DNA of 64,000 nucleotides from Atrina japonica (Eukaryota > Mollusca > Bivalvia > Pterioida > Pinnidae), in NCBI GenBank assembly GCA_030159075.1, contig BROG01000467.1:531101-595100 (forward strand). Reading direction: 5' to 3'. The notes below the pieces were generated by a model, which was given only the letters and a program-made list of their open reading frames with translations, ran no database searches and was not told the origin of the DNA. Positions 21,785 to 34,600 of this stretch are shown here, piece after piece; within the stretch, counting starts at the first letter, position 1, and each line of letters opens with the position of its first letter. The translations under genes were made by a program, and so were the position numbers.

Positions 21785-23055
21785 CAGTCTCTGGCCACAA
21801 GAATTGGCGCATTCCGACGATGTCACTGATGTTTACAAGTAAAACACCATGTTGGAGGGAACATGTGAAAGTGTAATTTCTTAAAAATTAAAGAAAGTAC
21901 TGACATAAGATTTTCAGTACTTTGTGATCTGTTCTCTAGCTCCAATTACAAATCATATTCTCTTAGGTAATGTCGCATACAATTTCCGAATATAACACAA
22001 TGGTAACTGTGACCATATATCGTTCACAACTCTGATGAGGTCAGTCCTATTTTGAACCTCTCCTGCACGTTTAGAAAGTTGTGTTTTTACCTTTTTCCAA
22101 ACATTTTCTATCACATTAAGATCAGGGCTTTGAGATGGCCATGGTAAAGTTCTTATATCGTTAATATTTTCCCACTCATTAGCTCTCCTTGAGACATGAC
22201 ATGGAGTGTTGTCATCTTGTAAAATCCTGGGTAAATTTACAAAAATTTGGCAACTACAGACCATAAATTTTCATACTAGATTGAAAAATACTTATCAGTG
22301 TTTATATTTCTATCAACATAAGTGAGTGTTACAACGCCAAAATGGGAAATACAACCCCAAAACATAGCCAATGTATGCACATTTCGAGAAGGGTTCGGCA
22401 GTGTACCCACACAATCGGGATGTAACCGTTCACAATTTTTACTCCATACATGTACATCAACTTTTCTGTCTGTCCCAATTTCTATTTTAGTTTCATCACT
22501 GAATATGATTTGAGACAAATTATTTGCAACTGTCCAATGAAGTTTTGTCCGTCAAAAATTTAACTGTTGCTCACGATTCACTGATCCAATGGAAATTTTT
22601 TCTCTCGAAATATCTCTCCTTTGATAACCAAATTCAAAAAGCCTTCTTCTGACGATAAATTATCTATTTCATAGTTATTATAAAGTGTTGTCACATCATT
22701 TAAAGTTCCCCTCCTATTGTTTTTAACTATTGGAATCAAACTGCGGCCTGACCTGTCAAGATGATTTTCTAGGCCGTCCACTTCTCAGTAAATTTTATAT
22801 GCTTTCCCTCTCAAGAAACCTCTTTAAATTTGTGACCTTTCAGAGCCATGGAGCAGCAGACGACAATTTTTATTTACAGAAAGGGGAATAACTCTATTTT
22901 TGTAAATACACAAATTGTTTCATCATATAAAATGTTCCGGTGTTTACTTTTTGAGAATATGTGGGGCGTGGAGGATAGATTCAATTGAAAAACACTACCG
23001 CAATGTTTTATAAAACTGATGACGTTCTGTGAATGTGCGAATACTTATGGCCAGT

Positions 23056-23060
<5 letters not shown>
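21785..23060 (-). mobile_element. Decayed Tc1-like transposon
   Basis: The terminal inverted repeats are diverged: left CAGTCTCTGGCCACAAGAAT, right (reversed) TAGTCACTGGCCATAAGTAT. The 1276-bp length and the interrupted transposase between them fit Tc1 elements. The right end is followed by TA repeats. The left end lacks TA because another element abuts it. Confidence 0.85.
21953..22790 (-). pseudogene. Tc1-type DD34E transposase, inactivated
   Basis: Three minus-strand segments in different frames follow in the correct order. Positions 22781-22578 hold the DNA-binding remnant (GRSLIPIVKNNRRGTL-like). Positions 22518-22276 include FSDETKIEIG with the first catalytic Asp, and FWGCI. Positions 22264-21953 include LQDDNTPCH with the second Asp and WPSQSPDLNVIENVW with the catalytic Glu. 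Thirty-four residues separate the second Asp from the Glu, the DD34E spacing of Tc1. Stops and frame changes between the segments show the gene cannot make a full transposase. The N-terminal helix-turn-helix is largely unrecognisable. Confidence 0.88.

Positions 23061-23145
<85 letters not shown>
23059..23145. repeat. 87-bp TA microsatellite between two transposable elements
   Basis: A pure TA run fills the gap between the Tc1 right end and the left end of a pogo-like MITE. Confidence 0.97.
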
Positions 23146-23148
<3 letters not shown>

Positions 23149-23149
23149 T

Positions 23150-23361
23150 AAGTGGAAACTCATTATCTTGAAGTTCACTGGACCACCCATATTTCCTTGA
23201 TATACACGGAATTTGAGATAACCGAAATTTTAATTACTGTATATTAACTGTAATTTCAATTAATGTATATTAATCTATCAATCCAAATCAGGGTTGACTG
23301 TTCAACTTCGACATAACCGGAACTTCGACTCATCCGATTTTGACATAACGAGATTCCACTG
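23150..23361. mobile_element. Pogo/Tigger-like MITE, copy 3
   Basis: The left end reads AGTGGAAACTCATTATCTTG and the right end, reversed, CAGTGGAATCTCGTTATGTC. Interior sequence shares words with the copy at 15949 (GAGATAACCGAAATTTTAA and TTCGACATAACCGG-like). TA-rich DNA lies on both sides. Confidence 0.68.
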
Positions 23362-24769
23362 TGTATATTTATATATATATATATTAGGGGTGTATCAATA
23401 TATATATCAGTTTATATCATTATTTGTATCATTCAATTCACGATACTGCACCTGGCAGATACAAGTTATAAAATGTCAGGTTCGGGATGACGTCAAAACA
23501 AAGTCGAGATCGGTGTTCATACAATAAATTAGTTTTAATTTGTTAATTTCCATGCACAAGGTTGTTGATCTTCAAAATAGAAAGTTGTCTTCTCGAAAAT
23601 GCAAAGTATGGGTGGATGTTGATTATAAGCATAACGCTGAAGATATTTACTGCTTTAGTACAGTGTTTGTTATACTTCAGGAGACAAAACACACACATCC
23701 TTTTTATTTAAACCGCCATCATACGATCAATGTTTTGGACAAGAACAGTTATGTATGTGCCACTACTGACAAATGTCAGGTCTACAGGAATTTTATTTTG
23801 ATAATATCGGTGGTTAAAATTGTGTTGTCAAGTTACCTGTAAGACATTCATCATGTACACATGTAGTAGATATTTAAAAATTACAGCCCGGGTATGAATT
23901 TGACAAACTAATTTCGTAAATAGACACAATTGTAGAGATTTCCAATCTCCTTGATATTTTATTTAACCCTTTCAATACTGCAACATAACAGCTGCATAGT
24001 GATGTTATACACTGTAGCAGTTTGACATTTTCTGCAGTCTGTTTTCATCATGATGTTGTTTTGCTGTGCAGTCTAATTTTCAAGTTATGGGTGTGGAATG
24101 AATAAATTTGTAAGAGGAATTTTAAGAAAATTTAAATAATGTACAAACAGAACTTTTGAATGAAAAACATGAATAAATCAATACATTTTAGATACATGTA
24201 TATATCTTATTGTATACACAATTTTCCTTTGCATTTCATATAAAAACTTACATGTATACTCATCATGAAAAAGGAGATGAAAATATGCTTCAAATAACTT
24301 GTGACTTGATAAAATATCCAAATTTTTAAAGTTAAACACTTTGATCATTATATTTTCAGTTTCTGCTGTGAAATTGTCCGTAAAATCATCGTTGCAAAAT
24401 CTTTTTCGGAAACTACTTTGATAATAATAGGGTTATTTGTTCACATGCAGACATCACATGTTCATTTTTAGAGTCAAAGGAGGTTTCTGCATTGAAATTG
24501 TCCGTAAAATCACGTCTGTCACCGCAATCCGTTGTAAACTTGCTTAAGCTTTTTTCGTGATAATACAGACTTAAGTCTATCTAACTGTTATATTCTGTGA
24601 TTTAAGTAGTGAAAGTAGGGACCCAAATTTTACATGTTGTTCACAGTTTGCAATGAATCATCATTCAAATCAGATCATGAGTTAATCTCATTTTTAGAGT
24701 CGGAGTACAATATAACATTGAAAAATTATAGAAACAAAACATTATACAAACTTGGTAAAATTTGTGCTT

Positions 24770-25765
24770 ATGGATCACATTTCCAAGATGGTGTGGCAAA
24801 ATGTGGTGACTGAAGTTTCAACGAAAAAAAACATAATTTCAGTGTTGACATTTCACCGATTTCAAATAATATCCCACAGTGTAACTTGCTTATTTTCAAG
24901 TCTGCACAAGCTGAATTGAATAAAATGATGTGACCACTACATTGACAGGGCTCTACAACACTAAAGAAATTAAGTCTTCATTTCATCTAACTCGTTATAA
25001 TCGAACTTTTTATATATATAATATATAAGTGAAATATATGTGTGTGTGGGAAAGAAAATCCCCAAATTAAAAGTGAATTTCACTGAATGAGAAACACAAG
25101 GCAGGTTATTAACTGCATGTTTACAATGTGTTTTTTTTCATAATCAGGAGCGGTTGTATTTTTCTACCAGACTAATATTGTGGCAAACCTTAAACTTTGT
25201 TTTATCATGAGTTTCTTTTCGACAGAACAAATAGGAATCTAGCGGGCATTATAGGACACTAAGTTAAAAATCTAGGGTCCAAATTGATAGACAAACAATA
25301 TACAGTTTATATAGAAATTGTCCGAACAGTGTGTTTGACTCTCGAATGATTAAAATTTCCAGTTCCGACTTATCCTAGAAACAGATAACATTATGATACA
25401 AACGGTCACGATAATAAATTAGGTTGTGGTCTGCTTGTCCTCCTTCGAACCAGAAACCCCGATTTTACTAAAAATGGCATTTTTCCCACGGGGCAGAAAG
25501 TTGTGCTTATGAATACTAGCCCCATTTTCTCAATTTTAAAGATAGTAGTGCGATGATTTATAAACAAAACGTGGTGACTGAAGTTATTCAAGTCGAAAAC
25601 GAAAAAATACACGTGTTTTTATAAAGTGTTGACATTTAAAATTATATACATGTACATGTTCTTAGATGGATTAAAAAAAATATCTCCACAGTGAGTGCAG
25701 ATTTAATTTTCAAGTGTTGCACAAGCTGAATTGAAGAAAATGGTTCCAAGATGTGACCACTACAT
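24770..25765. repeat. Direct duplication of about 170-270 bp, offset near 800 bp
   Basis: Positions 24800-24945 and 25570-25765 share GTGGTGACTGAAGTT or a variant, AGTGTTGACATTT, CACAGTG, TTTTCAAGT, GCACAAGCTGAATTGAA and GATGTGACCACTACATT. A shorter duplication, GAAATTGTCCGTAAAATCA, occurs near 24371 and 24497. No gene is visible. Confidence 0.65.
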
Positions 25766-27022
25766 TTAAAATCAAAAATATAACTTCAAAATTCCAGATT
25801 TTGATACCATAAGTAGGGTCAAAGGGGAAAAACAGGGTCGGTCGGGTAACCGGAAACACACATACTTTTTTTTTGGCCTAATTGAATACATGTACATGTA
25901 CAAGAATAGATGAAATTTCAAAAGCTGTCAAAACTAAGACAGTAATAGAATGTCATAGTACATGTACATAACTCTATACATTGTAGAGGTTATCACTCCA
26001 GCTAGGGATCAATTTACAACATGTACAATGTACGAGTCTAGGATTAAACATACATGAGAACTAATACCTTATATATACATGTATATAAACACACATATTA
26101 CCCCCAGGCTGTACACAGGTGACATCTTGTGAAATATGCACATTCTACAACTTCAGTTAGTTTAATGTTTACCATAAGTTGTTATCCCAGTATGTCACAA
26201 TGCTTAGTTGAATATTAGCCTAATGATAAATTGTAGCATGTATAAATGTGTATCTCTGTGTACATGTATAATATGTAAAATGACCAGAGCCTAGAGTTCA
26301 GGTTGATGTAAATAGAATGCACAGAAACTGATAAACTATACAGAAGGTGTTTGTGTTCTGTATTTTGTTTAAAATCGGTGGCACAGCCACCAGAAGTAAA
26401 AAAATAATATGGACACTTTTATGAATAAGGTGGACCTATCATCACATTGAGGTTCCCAATGTTCCATTATGCATTGCCCTGATGAGAGTCCACTCATCAA
26501 AGGTACAGAGACCTAGAAAGTACCATGAAAATAAACATTCAAACTCTTCAACCCCTCTAAAACAAATTAATGGACCAGGGTTTTCCCTGGGATTTTCAAA
26601 TGAGGAGTCCATGGACTCCCACAACTACAAAATTAGGAGTCATTTTTGGTAATTTAGGAGTCCATTTGGAGTCCACTTCAATTCGACCAGAATTAAACTG
26701 AATGTCAAACGGCACTTTTGTTGATAATTACAGACATCCCATTAGGGAAAATATCAAAAGTACATGTGGAGCATTTATTTTCTGATCATAACTTAATCAT
26801 GTCGGGAGAACCCTCAGAGTTCCCTTAATTCAATATATAATTATTGTATACATACATGTACTATAGATTAAAGGTTTATAAGAAATTAAATAAAATATAG
26901 TTGTTTTAACTACATTTGAAATCATATGGAAAATTTATATTAAAAATCTATAAATTGAAATACAATTACATGTTTTTAGAAATATAGATGCAAAACTGAA
27001 AAGTTACTAAATACATGTAGCT

Positions 27023-27484
27023 GGACAGACACCACCAAATATTTTCCCATAGGCCTCAATGCTAAATTACAAAACTTCAGGTCACTGTCACTCCCATGTT
27101 TATTAAATCTGGGTCAAATAAGTACCCTGTGCTGAAGGATCAATATTTTGGATAACAAAATATGCAATCAAAAGTATAGGTTGCCGTTGCATTTTTACTT
27201 CAAATTTCCACTTGTTTACAACTCGTAGTATTCCGCACCAAAGGAAAATATCTATTCCCATATGACCCCTCCCTTTCAATTTTCAACCGTCAACCCTATA
27301 AATATAATTTCCAAAATACTACAAATATTCATGTATCTTTATTATCACCTTAATTTCACTCATTAATGGCAAAACTATTTTTTTTCAATTAATGACCAAT
27401 CAGATCTCTGGGCTCATTTTACCCTCCGCACAACGTGTCCAAAATGTCTGTGCCCATGTTGTAAACAAAGCAGGTGTTTTTTCC
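27023..27484. repeat. Terminal unit of the composite, left copy
   Basis: Within the 460 bp, GGACAGACACC at the start is an imperfect inverse of GGTGTTTTTTCC at the end, so each unit could itself be a small inverted-repeat element. A short deletion near 27431 removes bases present in the right copy. Confidence 0.85.
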
Positions 27485-29492
27485 TATAGATTTATCCAAA
27501 ACATTGCCAAAAAATGGTCATTTTTTGCAGTTTTTGGAAATCTCACTAAATGTACACCAAGCCCCCTTAATAATGAGGATGGGAACCCAACCTGAAGAGA
27601 AACACAGTCTATAATGTGTCACACCCCTACCTCTCAATCCCATTTATTTCTATTAACAAATAAATACATTATATGAAGAAGTTGTCTGTTTTTCTTTCAT
27701 GATTTTCATTCAGAATTGTTTGTAACACATATACTTCATATTTTTGAATGATTCCATACCATTATTTACCAATATAGACCATGATACCAAATAAGGGTAG
27801 ACAGTACCCCTTAATAATGGAAAAAGTGACAAAATATACCAATTTTCTTCACAAAAACTTAAAAATTGGGATCATTTCTTAATGAGCATGGAACCAATTA
27901 GTCACCAGAAGTAAAGACAATTTCTGAAGCTCACTTACAAGTAAACCATGTCATTTTTTATATCATCAAATTGCTTTTATTGACGAGGAATGAAGTGCAC
28001 CCTTAATAAAAGTGTAAAACTTCTGGGAGGGGATACCGTTACATACAACACATTTCAATAGACTTAATGTGTTCATTTATATAAAATATGTCATGTAATC
28101 ATTTTCAGACATGTACGTGTTTTGTTTCATCCCTTAATTACAGACTCATTATATAACTAATTAAATACAAAGGGCAGATAACCAAGTCTGACTTTAAAAT
28201 GACTGACACTTAAATGGTGCAAAATGCTAGTCATATTGCTTTTAAAAGGATATGACAATTTATAGTTCTGTTTCAGATGAAAAACTAAGTTAAATTTTAA
28301 TTATACTAAGTTTTGAAACCAGTAAAAGTCAATATCATGTGTTAATTTTTGTCTGGTATGACCCCAAGAGTGTTAATTGACATTTGCTGGAAGGGGGGGG
28401 GGGGGTGAAAAAAGTGATTCAAACAAAAAACGCATGACTGAAAATTTTGAAAATTTATGAAAACATGCAACTTGAATGAATATTAGATGAGTTAATACAG
28501 AAAAAAATATAATTGATACTTTATAATTATCTTTATAGGTACTTGAGTATGATAATTAGATAAAAATCTCTTATTGGACAATATTTCGTGGATTTAAGAA
28601 ATTGAAATATTCCTTCTACAGGTTAAAATGTTGATAGATTATGAAAAAAATGTTAAAATGCCCTATTTCTAAAGAATTTTTTAATTTACAAATTATCTAT
28701 TACCCAAATTTAACACAATATGACCTAACCACAATGTGGAAATTCTTGTGTACAGATCAGCATAAGGGGGGGGGAGGTAATTTAAATACATTTTATACTG
28801 TTTACAGTGTATATGGCATGATGAAATATTTTACTGATGAGACTTAACTGCTGAAATGCAGTTTAATACAATTTTCTTAAAAATGAGATGGTTCTTACCC
28901 TTCAGATACAGTACATATATATAGCTAAAGGTACAAAATACACTGCACAAGTAAAATGACATGGTCCAGTACATTGTATGTAGGTTTTGCCCTCAAAAGA
29001 AGAAAATCAACCAGTCTTTACCTCAAAAAGGTCTGACTTTAATTCAAATGAGTTAAAATTTACAATAGAAACATCATTTCCAAAATATTTTGCTAAAATT
29101 AGTCACTATGCATAACCATAACTATATGATTTTTTATAAAAGAACATGTGCATTTTTGTATAGGAAAGGGTGGGGTATACTTGAATTTTCCAAGTACAGA
29201 TGGAATTTTTGACCAATAAATGGTAAAATATTTGTTCTAGGTGTAATATATAACATACAGATAAAATTAAGAGATCTCAATATGCCACAAATGCATAATA
29301 ATGTGTGTAGAGGCAGCACACCTATCAAATTTGCACCTTGTGGACCCCCAACAGGTGCTCCATTTCATAGAGACCCTCAAATCTGTTTAAAAGTATGAGT
29401 AAAAGTGAATGAATTGCTACTTAGGTGATAAAAATGAGAAAAATGACTTATTTTCAGGCTCATCCAGCTTACATGTGTGCATTTCTCCTATA

Positions 29493-29952
29493 GGACAGAC
29501 ACCACCAAATATTTTCCCATAGGCCTCAATGCTAAATTACAAAACTTCAGGCCACTGTCACTCCCATGTTTATTAAATCTGGGTCAAATAAGTACCCTGT
29601 GCTGAAGGATCAATATTTTGGGATAACAAAATATGCAATCAAAAGTATAGGTTGCCGTTGCATTTTTACTTCAAATTTCCACTTGTTTACAACTCGTAGT
29701 ATTCCGCACCAAAGGAAAATATCTATTCCCATATGACCCCTCCCTTTCAATTTTCAACCGTCAACCCTATAATTTCCAAAATACTACAAATATTCATGTA
29801 TCTTTATTATCACCTTAATTTCACTCATTAATGGCAAAACTATTTTTTTCAATTAATGACCAATCAGATCTCTGGGCTCATTTTACCCTCCGCACAACTT
29901 TGGGTGTCCAAAATGTCTGCGCCCATGTTGTAAACAAAGCAGGTGTTTTTCC
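29493..29952. repeat. Terminal unit of the composite, right copy
   Basis: It is nearly identical to 27023-27484 but keeps ACAACTTTGGGTGTCC where the left copy is shortened. The degraded copy at 54335 also has this form, so the right copy is closer to the ancestor there. Confidence 0.85.
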
Positions 29953-30353
29953 AGCTTACTAATTGATGCCCCAAATTTATTTATTTGAAAATTATATCTA
30001 TTTTATCCATTTCAAGTATTAAAGTACTTTATCATATGTATGATTTACATAAACATTTGAGTAAATAAATCATTTTATATAACTATCATTAGTACTTTCA
30101 TTATTATTTTTTGATTTCCTTAATTCAAATGAAAGTCGGCTTTGGTATCCCATCTTTAATTTATACTTCCGGAAGTACCCATTAAGTGATGAACGATGTT
30201 GTTTTGTTGATTCTAGATCTATATTAGAGGTAAAGATTTTCCTGTTTTATTATTAATAAAATGATGAATTCAGTTTCTTGGTTTTCTTGTGGAATTGCAC
30301 TAGAACATAAGAAATGAACATAAAAAAGATGCAAACTGGTAGAAATAGGTCGC

Positions 30354-31007
30354 ATGGTTGGTTTATTTACCCAAACGATCTCGAAAGACATCAAGTATTT
30401 AACGCGTCCACTAGGACGCAATAGATCTTATTTTAGGCATCATTTAGGGTTTTTACGCGTAAATATGCAGAATTTTTGCGTCAGGGAAAACCCTGATGGA
30501 CTCATCTGTAATTCAATGTCTAAGACCAATCCAAATGTATTTTTAGGGGTGAACAAGTCAACAGGTAGACACTGTATACCTATATTTAGACAATGCATGA
30601 TGAAAAATATGGCACCAACTTTAATCTTAAATATACCAGTATCGGTGAGTTTAATCTATCAAAGTTTACATTTTGGAGACTATTGTGGCTGCTTTGGAAT
30701 ACAAACAAGTCAAACATACATCATCATACTGGAGTTGAAAATTCCCCCAAGTCCAAAGTTAATTTGGGTTCGGACTTCGTCTTTAGAAATACCTGAACTC
30801 CGAGGGACTTGCCTCAGCTGCATTCATTTGATTTTAATGTATAACTTATCAACAAAATTCAGCATGGAGTTTGAAATTTCTCAATTGGACTTGCCAGAAA
30901 TTTACTCTCCAAGTCCCGGATTTGAGTGTCTAAAAAAGAATTTTGAAGCCCTGGACATGGTTGCAATACCACTGGAAACAACATACAAAGAGCAATGTAT
31001 GTACTGA
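30354..31007 (+). other. 217-codon open frame, function not recognised
   Basis: This is the longest open frame in the window. It lies in intron 1, opposite in strand to the Ig gene. It has no recognised domain, no signal peptide and no clear neighbours. Near 30490 it passes through TCAGGGAAAACCCTGA, a palindromic word also found, as CCAGGGTTTTCCCTGG, at about 26577. Part of the frame is therefore repeat DNA. It is probably not a gene, but is recorded for its length. Confidence 0.2.
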
Positions 31008-31984
31008 CTGCTTCATTTTAAGTTACATGCACTATCCACTGTAACAGAAGTCAACATTGATAAAAATGCTCTCTTGTTCCACATGACAAGTAGTCTGGCA
31101 GTCTTATCTACATGTACATGTAATTGCAATTTCCCCAAAGCAAATTCCAATTGTGCAAAATCGAAATTCAATTACATTACATATTATTCTACAAGTTGTG
31201 AAGTACATATACATGTAGTTGTTTACTTTGCTAAATACATCACATTTCTAGCTCTATCTGCATTTACAGTTATTTTTATGGCACTAGTCTAAGTACAGTT
31301 AACCGAACTGGCAATAGAAAACCTGACAATTACATTGTACATCTCTAAGTGTAATTAAGATTGCACCTACATATACTGTGTGTCATAGCAACTCTGCAAA
31401 GTGTTTTTTTCTTTTTGGTAAATATTTTGAAAAATGTAGTTGTGTGCAATCATTATCCATACAGTTATCAAACATAACCAGAGTCATCTCTTTCTATTCT
31501 CAAGTGTGGTCCTTCATCGATGTTTAAGTCGGTAAATTGACAGCATTATTGCTTTCAGAGTGAAAGAAAAAGACGATAAAATGTTATAGATAAAATCGCA
31601 CTGTTTGTCTGTACCGTTGTTGCATTGAATTGACAAATAACTCGGGCAACACATCGAACATGGTCACTCACTCAAAACGACGTCATGTAGTCAAAGCCTA
31701 GGCATAGGCCTAACTCGATTATTGCCTGCGCTCAATAGGAGAATCAGGTCCCAGTACACGCTCTAATGGGTACAAGACGAGAAGGTACGGGACAAATAAT
31801 TTTACAAAGGGCCTTTAAAACTTAAATACAAATAAATTTCCCTCGTTCAAAAGAATTTTCAAGATCAATTACAAACCTTATGGTCCTTGATACAAGACCA
31901 TTTTCTCAAGTGGAATCGGGTGCATTTTGTGCAGTGATAAATAAGTGTTGCACGGATGTGTATTCTTGTTTTGTTCTCAGGGCC

Positions 31985-32215
31985 ATGTTTTACTTTTCAG
32001 GATTGATAAAATTTTCCAATGGCAAAATTTGTTTCTTTTTTTAGGGCTTTGTGTATTCTTGAAGTCTCAATTTGCAGAAATTATTCGTGCGATTTTGTGA
32101 GACGAGAATCTCAGTTTTGTGCTGAAAAGATGCTACATGAATTCTTTTTTTCACACAATACGTTTTCTACTTTTCAGGATTGATAAAATTTTCCAATGGC
32201 AAAACTTTGAAAAAT
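31985..32215. repeat. Local direct duplication of about 45 bp
   Basis: CTTTTCAGGATTGATAAAAT followed by TTTCCAATGGCAAAA occurs near 31993 and again near 32170, each ahead of GTTTCTTTTTT. Confidence 0.85.
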
Positions 32216-32272
32216 TTGGTGTTTCTTTTTTACGATTTATTTTATTTTTGTTGGAGTGCTACCTTCGTTTCA

Positions 32273-32735
32273 GAGCCAAGGAGCTATCCCCATTAAGCAT
32301 GTTGATGTGTTTGGATGCAGTAAAATATATCTACGGGTTTCCGAATTTCAAAAGTTAGGGACCGTCTCAAAAACTCGTAGTAATTTTTCTTTTTTTAATA
32401 AACAAACAAAAATAGTATAGGAAATATTATAACAGCCTATGTCGGGGAATTATGCAAAGAAAATATACATAAAGTTTGAATTTAATCGAGCAAAAGTTCC
32501 CTACGCATAGACCCCAGGAGCCAAGGAGCTATCCCCATTAAGCATGTTAATTTGTTTTGGATGCAGTAAAATATATCTACGGGTTTCCGAATTTCAAAAA
32601 GTAGAGGGACCGTCTCAAAAACTCGTAGTAGTAATTTTCTTTTTTTAATAACAAACAAAAATAGTTAGGAAATATTATAACAGCTAATGTCGGGAATTAT
32701 GCAAAGAAAATATACATAAACTTTCAATTTAATCA
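32273..32735. repeat. Tandem duplication, 245-bp period
   Basis: GAGCCAAGGAGCTATCCCCA starts at 32273 and 32518. Both copies continue through GTAAAATATATCTACGGG, GGACCGTCTCAAAAACTCG and AATTATGCAAAGAAAATATA, with small indels. No protein is implied. Confidence 0.92.
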
Positions 32736-32939
32736 ATTTTATACACTGACTAAAAGACAGACACACTTACGGAAAAATAATAAACGCAGACGGCACCATT
32801 TATAGGACTATAAATAGTACGATTTTCCCCGACACAAACAAACATACATAATTTACAAATGAAGACAGAGACACATACATACATAATTTACATATGAAGA
32901 CACAGAGACAAGCGGACTGACTAACGGACAGACACATTG

Positions 32940-33625
32940 ACCAGACACACAGACCGAAAAAACACGCAAATATACTCATTAAGAATTGTTTCCGACATGA
33001 ACAAACAAACATATATTACAATTCGGACTGACGGGTAACAGTACTAATGCTTACTAAGTATAGAGGCTAGCCCTCCCCGAGAACCAAACGATATGTATTC
33101 CCTGACGGGCTTATAGTAAAAACACATACGCCCCTTACACAAAAGAGATTATCGATTTTTTAATTATTATATATTCACAAAAGCATACGGAAAACAAATA
33201 TCTGTTTCTCCGTCAAACGGCTTTTTATCTATTTCAAATCCATATGCAGAGAGAGAGAGAGAAACCGGATTTTGAGGGCGAAAGGATGTACTCCCTTGAA
33301 TGCTAAAATAAAGAGTAAAAGTTTTGTAATAAAGAAAAAATGTGTAAAACTATTTTAGGAAAATGCGTAGAATTAATAGAAAAAGAATTAGTACAGACCG
33401 AAAAAACACGACTCATTAAGAATTGTTTTCCGACATGAACAAACAAACATTTATTTACAATACGGACTGACGGGCACAGTGGAGATAGCCCACCCCGAAC
33501 CAAACCGATATGTATTAGAGCGGGGGTGACAATGTTTGTGCCCTATACACAAAAGTGATTGATTAATTATATACGGAAAACAAATATCGGTTGCTTTTTA
33601 TCTGTTTCGCCTCAAATTCATACGG
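32940..33625. repeat. Second local duplication, about 440 bp apart
   Basis: Two copies (about 32955-33255 and 33390-33625) share CAGACCGAAAAAACACG, TCATTAAGAATTGTTT, CGACATGAACAAACAAACAT, CGGACTGACGGG, CGATATGTATT, ACACAAAAG and a GA-rich end. Minus-strand Cys- or Ser-rich frames here are not supported. Confidence 0.85.
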
Positions 33626-33643
33626 AGAGAGAGAGAGAGAGGA

Positions 33644-33707
<64 letters not shown>
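33625..33707. repeat. GA microsatellite
   Basis: An almost pure GA run is broken once by GGAGATGG. Confidence 0.97.
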
Positions 33708-33710
<3 letters not shown>

Positions 33711-34149
33711 GTTTGGTAGTTTTATATTTATGCCAGACATATTTATGATTTTAAATAGGTTAAAAGGCATCGTTAATCAAAGGGGTGGCCATGTACCAAG
33801 ATGTTTCGGACTTTTCTCAGCGAAACATTTCTGATATGATACTTGTTAAGCTTTATATAACGCTGATTTATCCAATGAAATAAAACGAAGCTCCTCCACT
33901 TTCCAACTATCTAAATGTTTCATTAAAATAAGTCTTTTAAAAATTTTATTTCATTTTATTGGTTTCTTTTTGAATTCAAATCGTTCTGGAAAGCCCATCG
34001 TATTCGTATTCGATACGAATTCTAGTTTATTTTATTTTTGTTCGGATTTCAGAAGTATAGTAAAATATAACGTAATGCGATATGTATCATAGCGAGAGCC
34101 AAATATTGTGATACGTATAGTTGTAAAGAGAAGTATATTGTAGCACCCC

Positions 34150-34268
34150 TAATATAGGGATGTAAGAATTTGTTTGTCTGTGTTTATCTCTTTTTTCGTT
34201 AATGTATATCAATCTAAGTAGTAAAAAGAGAAAGAAAATCTCTTGAAAGAAACACAGCTAATGCCCCT
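34150..34268. mobile_element. Right half of a TTAA MITE
   Basis: It shares ATCAATCTAAGTAGTAAAAA and the end ACAGCTAATGCCCCT followed by TTTAA with the element at 62164-62488. The left half is not present next to it. Confidence 0.6.
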
Positions 34269-34339
34269 TTAAATGATATGTGTATTAACAGTCATCCAAT
34301 CACTTATTAGATCATCATTTCCCTCAACACTTGCCATAG

Positions 34340-34600
34340 TAAAATGACTAGATCGATTTTTTTTGCTTGCCCAAGGGCTAGCCGCCCATATTTTTCAACT
34401 TGCCCAAGCTAAAATTGAACTTGTCCCAGGTGCAGGGCAAGTGGATTTGTCCTGCCCTGAGGTATACTGTATATAAACATGTACATGCAGGGAGTAAAAT
34501 TGGCTGCAGGATCCAGGGGCAAGCCGGGCCCCTAAAACAAAATATCTAGGGGCCCAGGTTGAAATTCAGGGGCCCAGCTATTTCTTCTAATGTTTTCATA
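34340..34600. repeat. Dispersed repeat fragments rich in CTTGCCC and GGGGCCC
   Basis: The segment includes CTTGCCCAAGGGCTAGCC, CAGGGCAAGTGGATTTGTCC and several GGGGCCC words. Related wording is seen near 14275 and in the 8758 element. Boundaries are uncertain. Confidence 0.45.

Larger units (their letters stand above)
27023..29952. mobile_element. Composite element bounded by two near-identical 460-bp direct repeats
   Basis: The two end copies (27023-27484 and 29493-29952) both start GGACAGACACCACC and end GGTGTTTTTCC, apart from one extra T in the first. They differ by a few small indels. Outside, the left copy is preceded by AGCT and the right copy followed by AGCT. Inside, TATA follows the left copy and precedes the right copy. 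The 2-kb interior has no long frame, primer-binding site or polypurine tract that I can recognise. A degraded third copy of the terminal unit is at 54335-54565. Confidence 0.8.

Noticed and set aside
23008..23190. Frame with an Ile-Tyr repeat (also at 47796-48176 and 60339-60593)
   Set aside because: TA and AC microsatellites translate as Ile-Tyr, Thr-His or Cys-Val repeats; these are not genes.
27023..29952. Ordinary LTR retrotransposon
   Set aside because: Ends are not TG..CA, there is no primer-binding site, polypurine tract or gag/pol frame, and the inner TATA pair is unexplained; kept as a composite instead.
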